From positions 1 through 21,734 of the forward strand of contig JAEZKA010000031.1 of assembly GCA_023436225.1 (NCBI GenBank): a stretch of DNA of 21,734 nt, read 5' to 3'. How positions within the stretch are numbered: position 1 is the stretch's first letter; each line of letters opens with the position of its first letter. The DNA is from Bacillota bacterium (GTDB taxonomy: Bacteria > Bacillota > Clostridia > Lachnospirales > Lachnospiraceae). Below, in pieces: positions 15,120 through 21,734 of the stretch. Position numbers and translations under genes: made by a program. The notes under the pieces were generated by a model. It was not told the DNA's origin. It saw only the letters and a list, made by a program, of their open reading frames with translations, and made no database searches.

Positions 15120-16232
15120 CTATTTTATAGTAACTTTCTCTTCACGATCCCTTGGAAATAAGGCTATGTAGGTCTTTCCCGGATTGATGGTAAGCTCTTC
15201 TCCCGCTTCATTATAATACCTCATAAAGCGTTTATCCTCATTCTTCTTCCAAGTTATCTTAACCATTTTTCCGTTTGTGATATAATAACCGGATCCGCTG
15301 GCATTCTCCAGATCCATGGTCTGATAATCATTATGATCAATATCCCATTCCTTCACAAACTGAATAATAATATTCTTAAAACGCAACTGCTCACCGGTAT
15401 TTGAATCCTTGTGAGGTTCTCCAAATTGATTTCGGTAATATAGCTTGTCCTTGGAATTATATTCAAAAGACGGTGTGTTGTAGCCCGAGAAATCAACCGT
15501 AAGCTTATTAACGGCAATATTGCTTGTCAAATCCGTATCCTCTTCATAGAATTGATAATGAGGTTCATAGCCCTCCTTATATTTTGTCTCATACTTCTTT
15601 TTCTCAATTCCTGCTAGAATACCCTTTAAGGACGCGAAGGCGTTATGAGGGGCTTTCATGGATTTATCACGATAAAATACAGTAGTACCTATCCCAGTCT
15701 CACCATCCAGATTATCGATACCTAGTTCCTTGATCTTAGCAGTGGCATACTTGGTCTTACCATAATGGATGTAGATTGCATCATATTCATCGGCAATGCT
15801 TACAAAGTAATGTCTCGAGCTTCTGGTTGAACCGATTCGATCTCCTTTGTAATTCTCACCAATTCCGAGAAGCCTTGTAATACCACCCTCTACGATACAC
15901 TCATAGACGATATCGGCCTGACTGATACCCCATTGATTTCGAACTGTTTTAAAATTACTGAATTGAAATGCATAAGGTCGTTTCGTACCTATTTCAATCG
16001 GCACCCACAATCCGCTTAGATAACTTCTCATCATTCCCTCATGATTGGCATCCTCCGGTGTCTGGGTCGGTGTCACATTCGCTGTAGGTGCGGGTGTACC
16101 AGTATTCTTATTATCATCGTATTGCTCCTGATAATCCTGTATTACACTTCCGTTATAACCATCGTTCTTCTTACACCCGGACAGTAATAATATCGTCAGT
16201 ATAATTAGTATATAATAAGTGTACTTTTTCAT
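15120..16232 (-). CDS. DUF3048 (YerB-like) lipoprotein
   Basis: The 370-residue protein begins with a lipoprotein signal: KK, a hydrophobic stretch and the lipobox LLSGC with C20 as the lipidated residue. A Thr/Pro-rich linker (about 40-65; TPAPTANVTPTQTPE) precedes the DUF3048 domain, which starts near IGTKRPYAFQFSNFKTVRNQWGISQADIVYECIVEGGITR. Family blocks GDRIGSTRSSRHYFVSIADEYDA and IYIHYGKTKYA follow, and WDIDHNDYQ with the GSGYYITNG motif closes the C-terminal part. B. subtilis YerB is the best-known relative. The function is unknown, although the domain is secreted or surface-anchored and widespread in Gram-positives. Weak SD-like GGGG lies 11 bases before the ATG. It follows ybeY by about 35 bases, so it probably shares the transcript. 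Confidence 0.9.
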   Translation of the reverse strand: MKKYTYYILIILTILLLSGCKKNDGYNGSVIQDYQEQYDDNKNTGTPAPTANVTPTQTPEDANHEGMMRSYLSGLWVPIEIGTKRPYAFQFSNFKTVRNQWGISQADIVYECIVEGGITRLLGIGENYKGDRIGSTRSSRHYFVSIADEYDAIYIHYGKTKYATAKIKELGIDNLDGETGIGTTVFYRDKSMKAPHNAFASLKGILAGIEKKKYETKYKEGYEPHYQFYEEDTDLTSNIAVNKLTVDFSGYNTPSFEYNSKDKLYYRNQFGEPHKDSNTGEQLRFKNIIIQFVKEWDIDHNDYQTMDLENASGSGYYITNGKMVKITWKKNEDKRFMRYYNEAGEELTINPGKTYIALFPRDREEKVTIK

Positions 16233-16267
16233 ATCTACTTAATCCCCTTCGTCATATTTCTTAACAA

Positions 16268-16765
16268 TTATCTCAAAATCTGCAGCTTGTCCAGGACAAA
16301 ATTCTGCCTTTCCTCCATAAGCTTACGTTCTTCGTCCTCCATATGATCATAACCAAACAGATGAAACATACTATGCGTAGTCAAAAAGGCAAGCTCACGC
16401 ATCAAGGAATGTCCATATTCCTCTGCCTGTGATATTGCTCGGTCAATCGATATTACGATATCGCCTAACAGAAGCTCACCTGTCTCCGGATGAAAATATT
16501 CTGCAGCAGCCTCTTCAAGCTCAGAAAAATCTCCCGGTGTATGATACTCAATAGCCGGGAAGGATAAAACATCAGTGGGAGCATCAATTCCACGGTATTC
16601 CTGATTTATCTGCCTGATCTGTTCATTATCAGTAAGGAGGATACTAACCTCCGCTTCATATGGGCACTCTTCATAGTCAAGGCATGCTTCCACAACCTTC
16701 TTCTCCATAGCCTCAAAATCGAAATCAAACTGATTCATTACTTCATAATCAAAGTTGATAGTCAT
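16268..16765 (-). CDS. ybeY: Endoribonuclease YbeY (rRNA maturation factor)
   Basis: YbeY is a zinc-dependent endoribonuclease implicated in the 3' maturation of 16S rRNA and in ribosome quality control. The 165-residue protein contains the signature near residues 130-141, H-x3-H-x5-H in HSMFHLFGYDHM, which binds zinc. It also has QINQEYRGIDAPTDVLSFP in the middle and GDIVIS before the active site. The ATG at 16765 has only a weak purine-rich site (GAAAGTGAGAA) upstream, so coupling to the preceding gene is likely; the gap is about 20 bases. The standard Firmicute order phoH-pgpH-ybeY is preserved. The length is normal for the family (150-165). Confidence 0.95.
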   Translation of the reverse strand: MTINFDYEVMNQFDFDFEAMEKKVVEACLDYEECPYEAEVSILLTDNEQIRQINQEYRGIDAPTDVLSFPAIEYHTPGDFSELEEAAAEYFHPETGELLLGDIVISIDRAISQAEEYGHSLMRELAFLTTHSMFHLFGYDHMEDEERKLMEERQNFVLDKLQILR

Positions 16766-16785
16766 AGGTTCTCACTTTCTATACT

Positions 16786-18219
16786 TTATTGTACTTCGGG
16801 GTTGAATTCCTTCTGATAGAAATCCTTTAAAAGCTTGAAATTTTTTAAGGACAGATTCGCACCATCAAAGGTTCCTTTATCCATACGCATCTGAAAAATG
16901 TTATCTATGATTTTATTGGTGGTAAATTTATGCTCTTCTGATTTCTCTATGTATTCAATGGTAGAAACCACACTATCAGAAAGCATAACAATGGCTGCCT
17001 CTACCGAATTCGGTTTATCGTACTTGATATTATGCTCTCGCAGAATTGCCTTTAATTCCTTTGGAAATGCGTAATCCTCCGCAATACGCAGGCCCTCTTC
17101 AATATAATTTTTGCCGTTCAGCTTCCCAATCTCATGATAAAAGCCTCCCGCCACGGCTAACTGCTCTGAAGCTCCTATCAGCCTGGCAGCCCTTGCAGAA
17201 AGATCCCCAATGTATAATGCATGTGTATAAAGTGCCTCAGAATGCTGCTTTAACTTCATCAGCAGCTCATTGGTCGGTGAACAAAGAACATCATAGCTGG
17301 AGCTGGTACCGATGATTCGATCCAGATTCGTAGCTGCCTCCTCTTCTATAGACGACACAATAGGAGAATTCGTTTCCTCCTGATCACTGTTTATGCTTTG
17401 CATCCTTAATTCCACAAGGGATCCGGTAATCGGTGACTCAGTAAGCAGGTTTTCTGTTATCACCGGCTCATCTGCTTGTGTCCCCTTATTCTTACTGCTA
17501 TCGGTAATCCTATCATATAACAGACTTAACAAAAAGGCGGTAACAAGTACCACTAAAATACTGAATAAAGAATATAAATAATTGTAATTTACCTTAGTAT
17601 TAAATATGAAATTATTAATCACAAAGGAAAGAGTTACATTCGTAGAAAGTATAATCACCATTGCGTAAATCGCTGTTGCTGTGGATCTTAAAGCACTGGA
17701 AAGCAGGTTCATCACTACTCCGATGATCATAATATGAATCATGATCTCAGGCTGCATAATTTCAGGCTGCGAGGACAAGCTGATGCCCATCACAAAGGAC
17801 AAACTGAAGTGAAAAAGCAGACCGAGTTTATTATCGATGGTCATGGATACCAATAATCCGCCAAGCATCCAGAAGCAATAAAGATATGGCTTAGGAACTG
17901 AAAGCAGCAGACCGATGGAAGTCAGATAGCTAATTGTAATCACTGTTTTTGCCAGCTTTTTCTCTAAGATGGTATCTAAATTCAGACGGATGTAAAAGGT
18001 AGCAACAGTAGTTAAAATCATGGTCAGGATGGCTACCTTAGCAATCTCAACACCATCTGTCTGATTAATGATACCGGGTAATATAGAGGCAATCATAGAT
18101 AAGATAGGTAATACGGTAATAAGGATAGAATTCGTTAATCTTCTATCCTCTACCGTCGTAACTATTGTTTTATTATTAATTTCTTCTGTCACGATATTGT
18201 TATTCTCACCTGTTCTCAT
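16786..18219 (-). CDS. Membrane HD-family phosphohydrolase, PgpH (YqfF)-like but short
   Basis: The 477-residue protein has a hydrophilic N-terminus, seven likely membrane helices (about 30-235), a linker rich in Ser, Thr and Glu (about 238-315) and a C-terminal HD-type domain (about 320-470). The putative metal ligands are H333 (YTHALY), H362, then E363 in place of the usual aspartate (YHEIGK), H396 (REHN) and D415 (MLSDSV). PgpH hydrolyses c-di-AMP and normally exceeds 650 residues with an extracellular 7TMR-HDED domain, which is absent here. It occupies the pgpH position between phoH and ybeY and its ATG overlaps phoH by 14 bases with AGGGG eight bases upstream. It could be an active c-di-AMP phosphodiesterase or a degenerate regulator. 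The E363 codon is GAG. Confidence 0.8.
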   Translation of the reverse strand: MRTGENNNIVTEEINNKTIVTTVEDRRLTNSILITVLPILSMIASILPGIINQTDGVEIAKVAILTMILTTVATFYIRLNLDTILEKKLAKTVITISYLTSIGLLLSVPKPYLYCFWMLGGLLVSMTIDNKLGLLFHFSLSFVMGISLSSQPEIMQPEIMIHIMIIGVVMNLLSSALRSTATAIYAMVIILSTNVTLSFVINNFIFNTKVNYNYLYSLFSILVVLVTAFLLSLLYDRITDSSKNKGTQADEPVITENLLTESPITGSLVELRMQSINSDQEETNSPIVSSIEEEAATNLDRIIGTSSSYDVLCSPTNELLMKLKQHSEALYTHALYIGDLSARAARLIGASEQLAVAGGFYHEIGKLNGKNYIEEGLRIAEDYAFPKELKAILREHNIKYDKPNSVEAAIVMLSDSVVSTIEYIEKSEEHKFTTNKIIDNIFQMRMDKGTFDGANLSLKNFKLLKDFYQKEFNPEVQ

Positions 18220-19267
18220 CTCGGTTTCCCCTGATCTTTTCGGATTTATAATGAACGCGTTTTATATTCTTGTGCTTATCCTTCTCCAAGGTTTTATTAC
18301 CAAACCGTTTTTGTCTTTCTTCATATGAATCATAAGCCTTTACTATCTTTTGTACCAGTGGATGTCTGACAACATCCTGACTGGTCAGGTAGGAAAAACC
18401 AATATCATCAATCTTGCCAAGTACCTTTAGCGCGACATCCAAGCCGGATTTCTGTCCCAGAGGAAGATCCTTTTGAGTCTGGTCACCAGTTATCACTACC
18501 TTAGAACCAAATCCGATTCTTGTTAAGAACATCTTCATCTGAGCCGGAGTTGTATTTTGGGCTTCATCCAGAATAATGAACGCATTCTCCAGGGTTCTAC
18601 CTCTCATATAAGCAAGAGGTGCAACCTCAATCAAACCTTTTTCCGAATTCTTTATAAAAGCTTCCGGTCCCATAATCTGATACAGAGCATCATACAGGGG
18701 ACGTAGGTAAGGGTCAACCTTACTCTGTAAATCTCCGGGCAAGAAACCAAGCTTCTCACCTGCTTCAATAGCAGGACGGGTCAGAATAATCTTACTCACC
18801 TCATCATTCTTAAAGGCTGTAATACCCATGGCCATAGCCAGATACGTCTTACCAGTTCCCGCAGGACCCACTCCAAAGACAATCATCTTCTTACGAATCT
18901 GATCCACATAGGTCTTCTGCCCAAGGGTCTTCGGCTTAATTGGTTTCCCGCTGATTGTATGACAGATTAAATCCTTATCAATCTCAACAATAGCCCTTTC
19001 CTTATCTTCATAGCCTAAAGAAATCGCATAATTCACATTCTGCTCCGTGATCTGATTCCCACGTTTGGAAAGCTCCAAAAGCTGAATAAATACACTTTTC
19101 GCCTTAGTAACATCCTCCCCAGCACCAACAACCTTGATTTCACCATTTCTTGCTATTATTGTAACATTAAATGCTCTTTCAATTATCTTTACATATGCGT
19201 CAAACCCACCAAATACGTTCTTCTCATGCTCTGCGGGTATATCAATTATTGTCTCCATTATGCTCAT
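18206..19267 (-). CDS. phoH: PhoH family ATPase/RNA-handling protein
   Basis: PhoH proteins are P-loop ATPases, often with a KH-like N-terminal part, thought to act on RNA. This protein of about 353 residues has Walker A GVGPAGTGKTYLA (about residue 140), the catalytic acid block FIILDEAQNTTPAQMKMFLTR and sensor motif KVVITGD. An N-terminal stretch (VTIIARNGEIKVVGAGEDV) resembles the KH-like part of the family. The open frame extends to ATG 19291, but no ribosome binding site precedes it. GGAGG lies 13 bases before the ATG at 19267, and another ATG at 19258 is possible. It overlaps yqfD by 26 bases and the next gene by 14 bases, so translational coupling is likely. It is the standard partner of yqfD, pgpH and ybeY. 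Confidence 0.92.
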   Translation of the reverse strand: MSIMETIIDIPAEHEKNVFGGFDAYVKIIERAFNVTIIARNGEIKVVGAGEDVTKAKSVFIQLLELSKRGNQITEQNVNYAISLGYEDKERAIVEIDKDLICHTISGKPIKPKTLGQKTYVDQIRKKMIVFGVGPAGTGKTYLAMAMGITAFKNDEVSKIILTRPAIEAGEKLGFLPGDLQSKVDPYLRPLYDALYQIMGPEAFIKNSEKGLIEVAPLAYMRGRTLENAFIILDEAQNTTPAQMKMFLTRIGFGSKVVITGDQTQKDLPLGQKSGLDVALKVLGKIDDIGFSYLTSQDVVRHPLVQKIVKAYDSYEERQKRFGNKTLEKDKHKNIKRVHYKSEKIRGNRDENR

Positions 19268-20483
19268 CGGCCGGCTCGATCCTCCACTCATTTTCTTGTA
19301 TTGTTTTATACTCCCATGCCGGTTCCTCTACAATAATTCTCCCGGTGGTAATACATTTATTATTTTCTATCGTTATTTTAACATTATTCTCTGTAATTAA
19401 CACATTTTTAAGAATTAGTTTGTCAAAATATCTTTTTAGATGTTCCTTTGCAATGGACTGCGCTTCTTCCTCTGAATATTTTCTCTTTTCCTCAAAGTAT
19501 TCTCTCGTCTGAATCTCTCCAAATCGGAAAGGCAAATAAAAGCTGTCGGTAATATGAAGCGTTTTTTCGTTTACAATTATATCATATATGCCATAGGAAT
19601 TACTAGGATTATATAAAAATAATTTTTTCTCGAAAAGGGTAATATAATAGCCTTTTTTGGACTTTCCGGAGTAGTTTTTATATGTATAATTCATAGAAAA
19701 GACATCCTTATAATCGTAATAGGAGCTACATCGGATATCAGCATCCGCGACCACCGGCTCCCTACTGAGCTCTACACCAAAGTCATCCATAATTGTATTA
19801 ATTCCGGATACAAGGATATCTCCTTTCTTAACCACATCCCCAATCTTCACCATCGGAGTCCCGGACCGTGTAATAATTTTCTTAACGATGGCATCCTTTG
19901 TTGCAACCATATGACTGGGTTCTATTGCAGGCTTTGCAGGAGCCGGCATATTGGTCTCTGTAATCTTTATGATCAGTCTGGTCCCTCTGATCTCAGCAGA
20001 TACCCAGCCGATATCCTTATAGGTTAGGCGGATTGTCTCTTCGATCTCCTGACAATCCACTTTCTTCTTCTGAATACCGGTATAAACCTGATTCTCATTC
20101 AGAAACTTAAGCATAGTCTCCGGTGTATATTTAGAGCCACCCAGAATACTGATATCCCAGATGTTCAGCGACATAATATAGATTAGTAATATACATATGA
20201 CGGCACCTGCGAAGAATCCAAATCGTTTCCGGTAACGGTGCAGGATGAAGACGAGACCTCTTTTTCTCTTGATCTTTGGAACAATCTTTGTTTTTCTCGC
20301 AATCGGCTTTAGCTTCTTATAGTTACGTGCCAGAATGCAGAACTGATAGCCTTCGTCAGCCTGAATGAGGTTCCATATAAAAATCTGTTTATTGCAGCAC
20401 AAATTAATGAAGCGTTCCGGTGCGGTACCACTAATCTGTACCCAAAGGATTCCTCTGATCCAGTTCAGCAGTTTTATTAGCAT
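19242..20483 (-). CDS. yqfD: Sporulation protein YqfD
   Basis: The 413-residue protein is YqfD, a membrane protein in the mother-cell sporulation programme. A cytoplasmic N-terminal part (1-85) ends in the basic KIKRKRG. One strong membrane helix follows (about 88-106; FGFFAGAVICILLIYIM). Next is an IWDISILGGSKYTPETMLKFL segment resembling an FtsQ/POTRA-type domain (about 107-190), then a longer C-terminal domain. The family signature GIQKKKVDCQEIEETI is present. Its exact biochemical role is not established. GGAGG is seven bases before the ATG, and yqfC lies 31 bases upstream, so the pair is almost certainly one transcript. B. subtilis yqfCD is controlled by sigma-E, but no convincing promoter of that type is visible here. 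Confidence 0.9.
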   Translation of the reverse strand: MLIKLLNWIRGILWVQISGTAPERFINLCCNKQIFIWNLIQADEGYQFCILARNYKKLKPIARKTKIVPKIKRKRGLVFILHRYRKRFGFFAGAVICILLIYIMSLNIWDISILGGSKYTPETMLKFLNENQVYTGIQKKKVDCQEIEETIRLTYKDIGWVSAEIRGTRLIIKITETNMPAPAKPAIEPSHMVATKDAIVKKIITRSGTPMVKIGDVVKKGDILVSGINTIMDDFGVELSREPVVADADIRCSSYYDYKDVFSMNYTYKNYSGKSKKGYYITLFEKKLFLYNPSNSYGIYDIIVNEKTLHITDSFYLPFRFGEIQTREYFEEKRKYSEEEAQSIAKEHLKRYFDKLILKNVLITENNVKITIENNKCITTGRIIVEEPAWEYKTIQENEWRIEPADEHNGDNN

Positions 20484-20514
20484 TGGCTTCCCTCCCCAGT
20501 TGATTTTTATTCCA

Positions 20515-20880
20515 TCATTGGTAGTAGATCGCTTGGATATAACCGGTAACTCTCATCTCATCCTCTGTAAAATACAGAATATTGAGTTGTTTACCCTCAA
20601 TGCAAACCCGGCACTGCTTCGTCTGCACCTTAATCAGATTACCGTTATATTCAATAATACCCTTATAATTCTCTACACATATCTCATTTCTTCCGGTAGC
20701 TGTTATAATAGGAGCTCCTGCCAGTATATCAGCCGGTAGCCCCATCCGATTCGATATCTCCTCCATGAAGGAATTTCTCTGTTCCTTTCTGTTCTTCTTT
20801 TTCTGGTCAAGTCCTGCATAGAGTGTATTCTTCGCATCCTTTTTAAATTGCTTGTGGGATGATTTCAGGCGATCCTTCAT
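20515..20880 (-). CDS. yqfC: Sporulation protein YqfC
   Basis: The 121-residue protein belongs to the YqfC/YabP family. A lysine-rich N-terminal third (about 1-36) is longer than in many members. The family core begins near residue 38: MEEISNRMGLPADILAGAPIITATGRNEICVENYKGIIEY. TKQCRVCIEGKQLNI and YFTEDEMRVTGYI close it. It is a sporulation protein of unknown biochemical role, usually encoded directly before yqfD, as here. GGGAGG lies seven bases before the ATG at 20880. A -10-like TATAAT (20977-20982) is the only promoter-like box upstream, without a good -35. A near-perfect direct repeat sits 62-92 bases upstream. Confidence 0.9.
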   Translation of the reverse strand: MKDRLKSSHKQFKKDAKNTLYAGLDQKKKNRKEQRNSFMEEISNRMGLPADILAGAPIITATGRNEICVENYKGIIEYNGNLIKVQTKQCRVCIEGKQLNILYFTEDEMRVTGYIQAIYYQ

Positions 20881-20941
20881 ACATTACCTCCCTTAAATAA
20901 AGCCATAACAAGTATTTTTCATATTTAAATTGCATCGGGTA

Positions 20942-20972
20942 AACTGGACTTACCTCATTTAACTTGGACTTA
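20942..20972. repeat. Direct repeat upstream of yqfC
   Basis: AACTGGACTTA (20942-20952) and AACTTGGACTTA (20961-20972) differ by one inserted T and start 19 bases apart, about 60-90 bases before the yqfC start. The spacing is close to two helical turns, which fits a regulator binding as a pair. No factor is recognised. Confidence 0.4.
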
Positions 20973-21075
20973 AAGCATTATACTTTGTATTGCTGGCTTT
21001 CATAGATAATATATGAAAATATCAGAATTAGTAGACTAAAACGGAGGGATTATAGAATCTTAAAAAATTGTGTAC

Positions 21076-21304
21076 TTAGAATGAATTATGCTGCCTTCCT
21101 TTACGGATCCGTTTAAAAGCCCGGCTATCATAACGGATGGCCAGGTCTATATTTTTTAAGTAATCATATGATACCGAGCTTAAGGAGGATTGATATATGA
21201 TATCATCCAACACAATGGTTCCATAAATATTATCTCTATTATTTAATATTATAGTTAGAAGCACAATACCTATTATAATCTCATAAATACGAATTTTTTT
21301 TCAT
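21076..21304 (-). CDS. Small putative membrane protein, frame broken by an A8 tract
   Basis: An open frame ends at 21076. Its own first start is the GTG at 21264, which has no good ribosome binding site and would remove half of a hydrophobic stretch. An ATG at 21304 with AAGGAG six bases upstream reads only MKKNSYL then stops. The A8 run at 21294-21301 separates them. If one A is skipped, the frames join to a 75-residue protein: MKKIRIYEIIIGIVLLTIIL, an N-terminal anchor, then a hydrophilic tail ending in basic residues (RAFKRIRKGRQHN). It lies between rpsU and yqfC. I do not recognise the family. It may be a pseudogene, a sequencing error, or a gene expressed by slippage on the A tract. Confidence 0.45.
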
Positions 21305-21365
21305 AACTGTCTCCTTAAAATAATAAAGCAATATAAATTATATATATGAAATACTATTAATGATT

Positions 21366-21382
21366 AAAAAACCAGGTTTTTT
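21366..21382. repeat. Short AT-rich palindrome between rpsU and the small ORF
   Basis: AAAAAACC and GGTTTTTT are perfect 8-bp arms with a single central A. The spacer is too short for a clean hairpin but fits a symmetric DNA-binding site. It lies about 60 bases before the small frame-broken gene. Confidence 0.3.
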
Positions 21383-21399
21383 AGATTTATTCTAGAACG

Positions 21400-21431
21400 T
21401 AAAAAACTTCCGGCAGTTATCTACCGGAAGT
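21400..21431 (-). terminator. Rho-independent terminator of rpsU
   Basis: On the minus strand, ACTTCCGG (21424-21431) pairs with CCGGAAGT (21406-21413). Inner TAG/CTG closes round an ATAA loop to give an 11-bp stem, followed by six T. It starts 13 bases after the rpsU stop. This is the clearest terminator in the window. Confidence 0.93.
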
Positions 21432-21443
21432 CCCTTAAACGAA

Positions 21444-21617
21444 TTAATATTTGCGTTTTCTAGCCGCTTCAGACTTTTTCTTACGTCTTACGCTGGGCTT
21501 CTCATAATGCTCCCTCTTGCGGATCTCCTGTTGGATACCGGCTTTCGCGCAGTTTCTTTTAAATCTGCGGAGAGCACTATCTAATGTTTCATTGTCTTTT
21601 ACAACTACATTTGACAT
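21444..21617 (-). CDS. rpsU: 30S ribosomal protein S21
   Basis: S21 is a small basic protein of the 30S subunit that helps initiation on some mRNAs. The protein is 58 residues. SNVVVKDNETLDSALRRFKRNCAKAG is the family opening, followed by IRKREHYEKPSVRRKKKSEAARKRKY, a basic tail. The open frame extends upstream to 21689 without homology, so the ATG at 21617 was chosen. It has an AGGTG-like site about eight bases upstream, and a stronger GGAGGGAGG lies further 5'. The gene has its own promoter and terminator, so it is a single-gene transcript. A 7-bp hairpin in the leader sits directly before the purine tract. The length is normal. Confidence 0.96.
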   Translation of the reverse strand: MSNVVVKDNETLDSALRRFKRNCAKAGIQQEIRKREHYEKPSVRRKKKSEAARKRKY

Positions 21618-21639
21618 ATTCTCACACCTAACCTCCCTC

Positions 21640-21666
21640 CAGTTGTGTATTGTGCGTAGACAACTG
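21640..21666 (-). promoter_or_regulatory. Leader hairpin of rpsU
   Basis: The minus strand has CAGTTGT (21660-21666), a 13-base loop and ACAACTG (21640-21646), a perfect 7-bp stem. The 3' arm runs into GGAGGGAGG, about 23 bases before the start codon. It could tune ribosome access to S21 mRNA, for example by feedback, but this is only a suggestion. Confidence 0.4.
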
Positions 21667-21696
21667 TTTGGGTATTTTTTGAATAGCACTAGAGAT

Positions 21697-21724
21697 ATTA
21701 TAGCATATTTTTCAATTTCGTCAA
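21697..21724 (-). promoter_or_regulatory. Predicted sigma-A promoter of rpsU
   Basis: The minus strand has TTGACG (21719-21724), a 16-base spacer and a perfect TATAAT (21697-21702). Transcription would start near 21690 and give a leader of about 73 bases to the S21 start codon. The two boxes are close to consensus. Confidence 0.8.
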
Positions 21725-21734
21725 CCTATTTTTG

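Noticed and set aside
19268..19291. PhoH start at the upstream ATG 19291
   Set aside because: No ribosome binding site precedes it, whereas GGAGG sits before the ATG at 19267. The extra residues overlap the end of yqfD.

Overview
The window is about 21.7 kb of AT-rich DNA from a spore-forming anaerobic Firmicute. The Clostridia are most likely, probably the Lachnospiraceae and the Clostridium phytofermentans side of that family. This rests on the protein families, the strong AGGAGG-type ribosome binding sites and the sporulation genes (yqfC, yqfD, SpoVB-like and BofC-like). It is an inference from gene content, not a database match. Every gene I can support lies on the minus strand, so transcription runs from high to low coordinates. 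I see no phage, transposon, CRISPR array, tRNA or rRNA.

In transcription order: (1) rpsU, with its own sigma-A promoter and a textbook terminator. (2) A small putative membrane protein whose start is separated from its body by an A8 tract that breaks the frame. (3) The conserved Firmicute block yqfC-yqfD-phoH-(7TM-HD protein)-ybeY, tightly packed and partly overlapping, followed by a DUF3048 lipoprotein, a SpoVB-like flippase and, after a clear terminator, a BofC-like anchored protein. (4) A 380-bp intergenic stretch holding five tandem copies of a 40-bp hairpin unit plus a sixth, unrelated-arm hairpin. (5) Two FAD oxidoreductases of different families (HI0933/BaiN-like, then COG2509-like). 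(6) A proline/one-carbon cluster: proB, a DUF896 protein, 5-formyl-THF cyclo-ligase and proA. (7) The hflK-hflC pair of FtsH-modulating SPFH proteins, closed by a large hairpin. (8) An M14 zinc carboxypeptidase, miaB with a good promoter, and the 5' part of rny (RNase Y), which runs off the left edge.

Functionally the window is mostly housekeeping. RNA maturation and decay is represented by RNase Y, MiaB, YbeY and PhoH; translation by S21; proline synthesis by ProB and ProA; folate salvage by the cyclo-ligase; membrane protein quality control by HflKC; and sporulation or envelope functions by YqfC, YqfD, the SpoVB-like and BofC-like proteins and DUF3048. The most unusual observations are non-coding or fine-scale: the tandem hairpin array, the A8 frame break, a shared AAAGGNRTGGTT leader element at four gene starts, and an HD-to-HE change in a shortened PgpH-like protein. 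I found no convincing new defence or mobile system.
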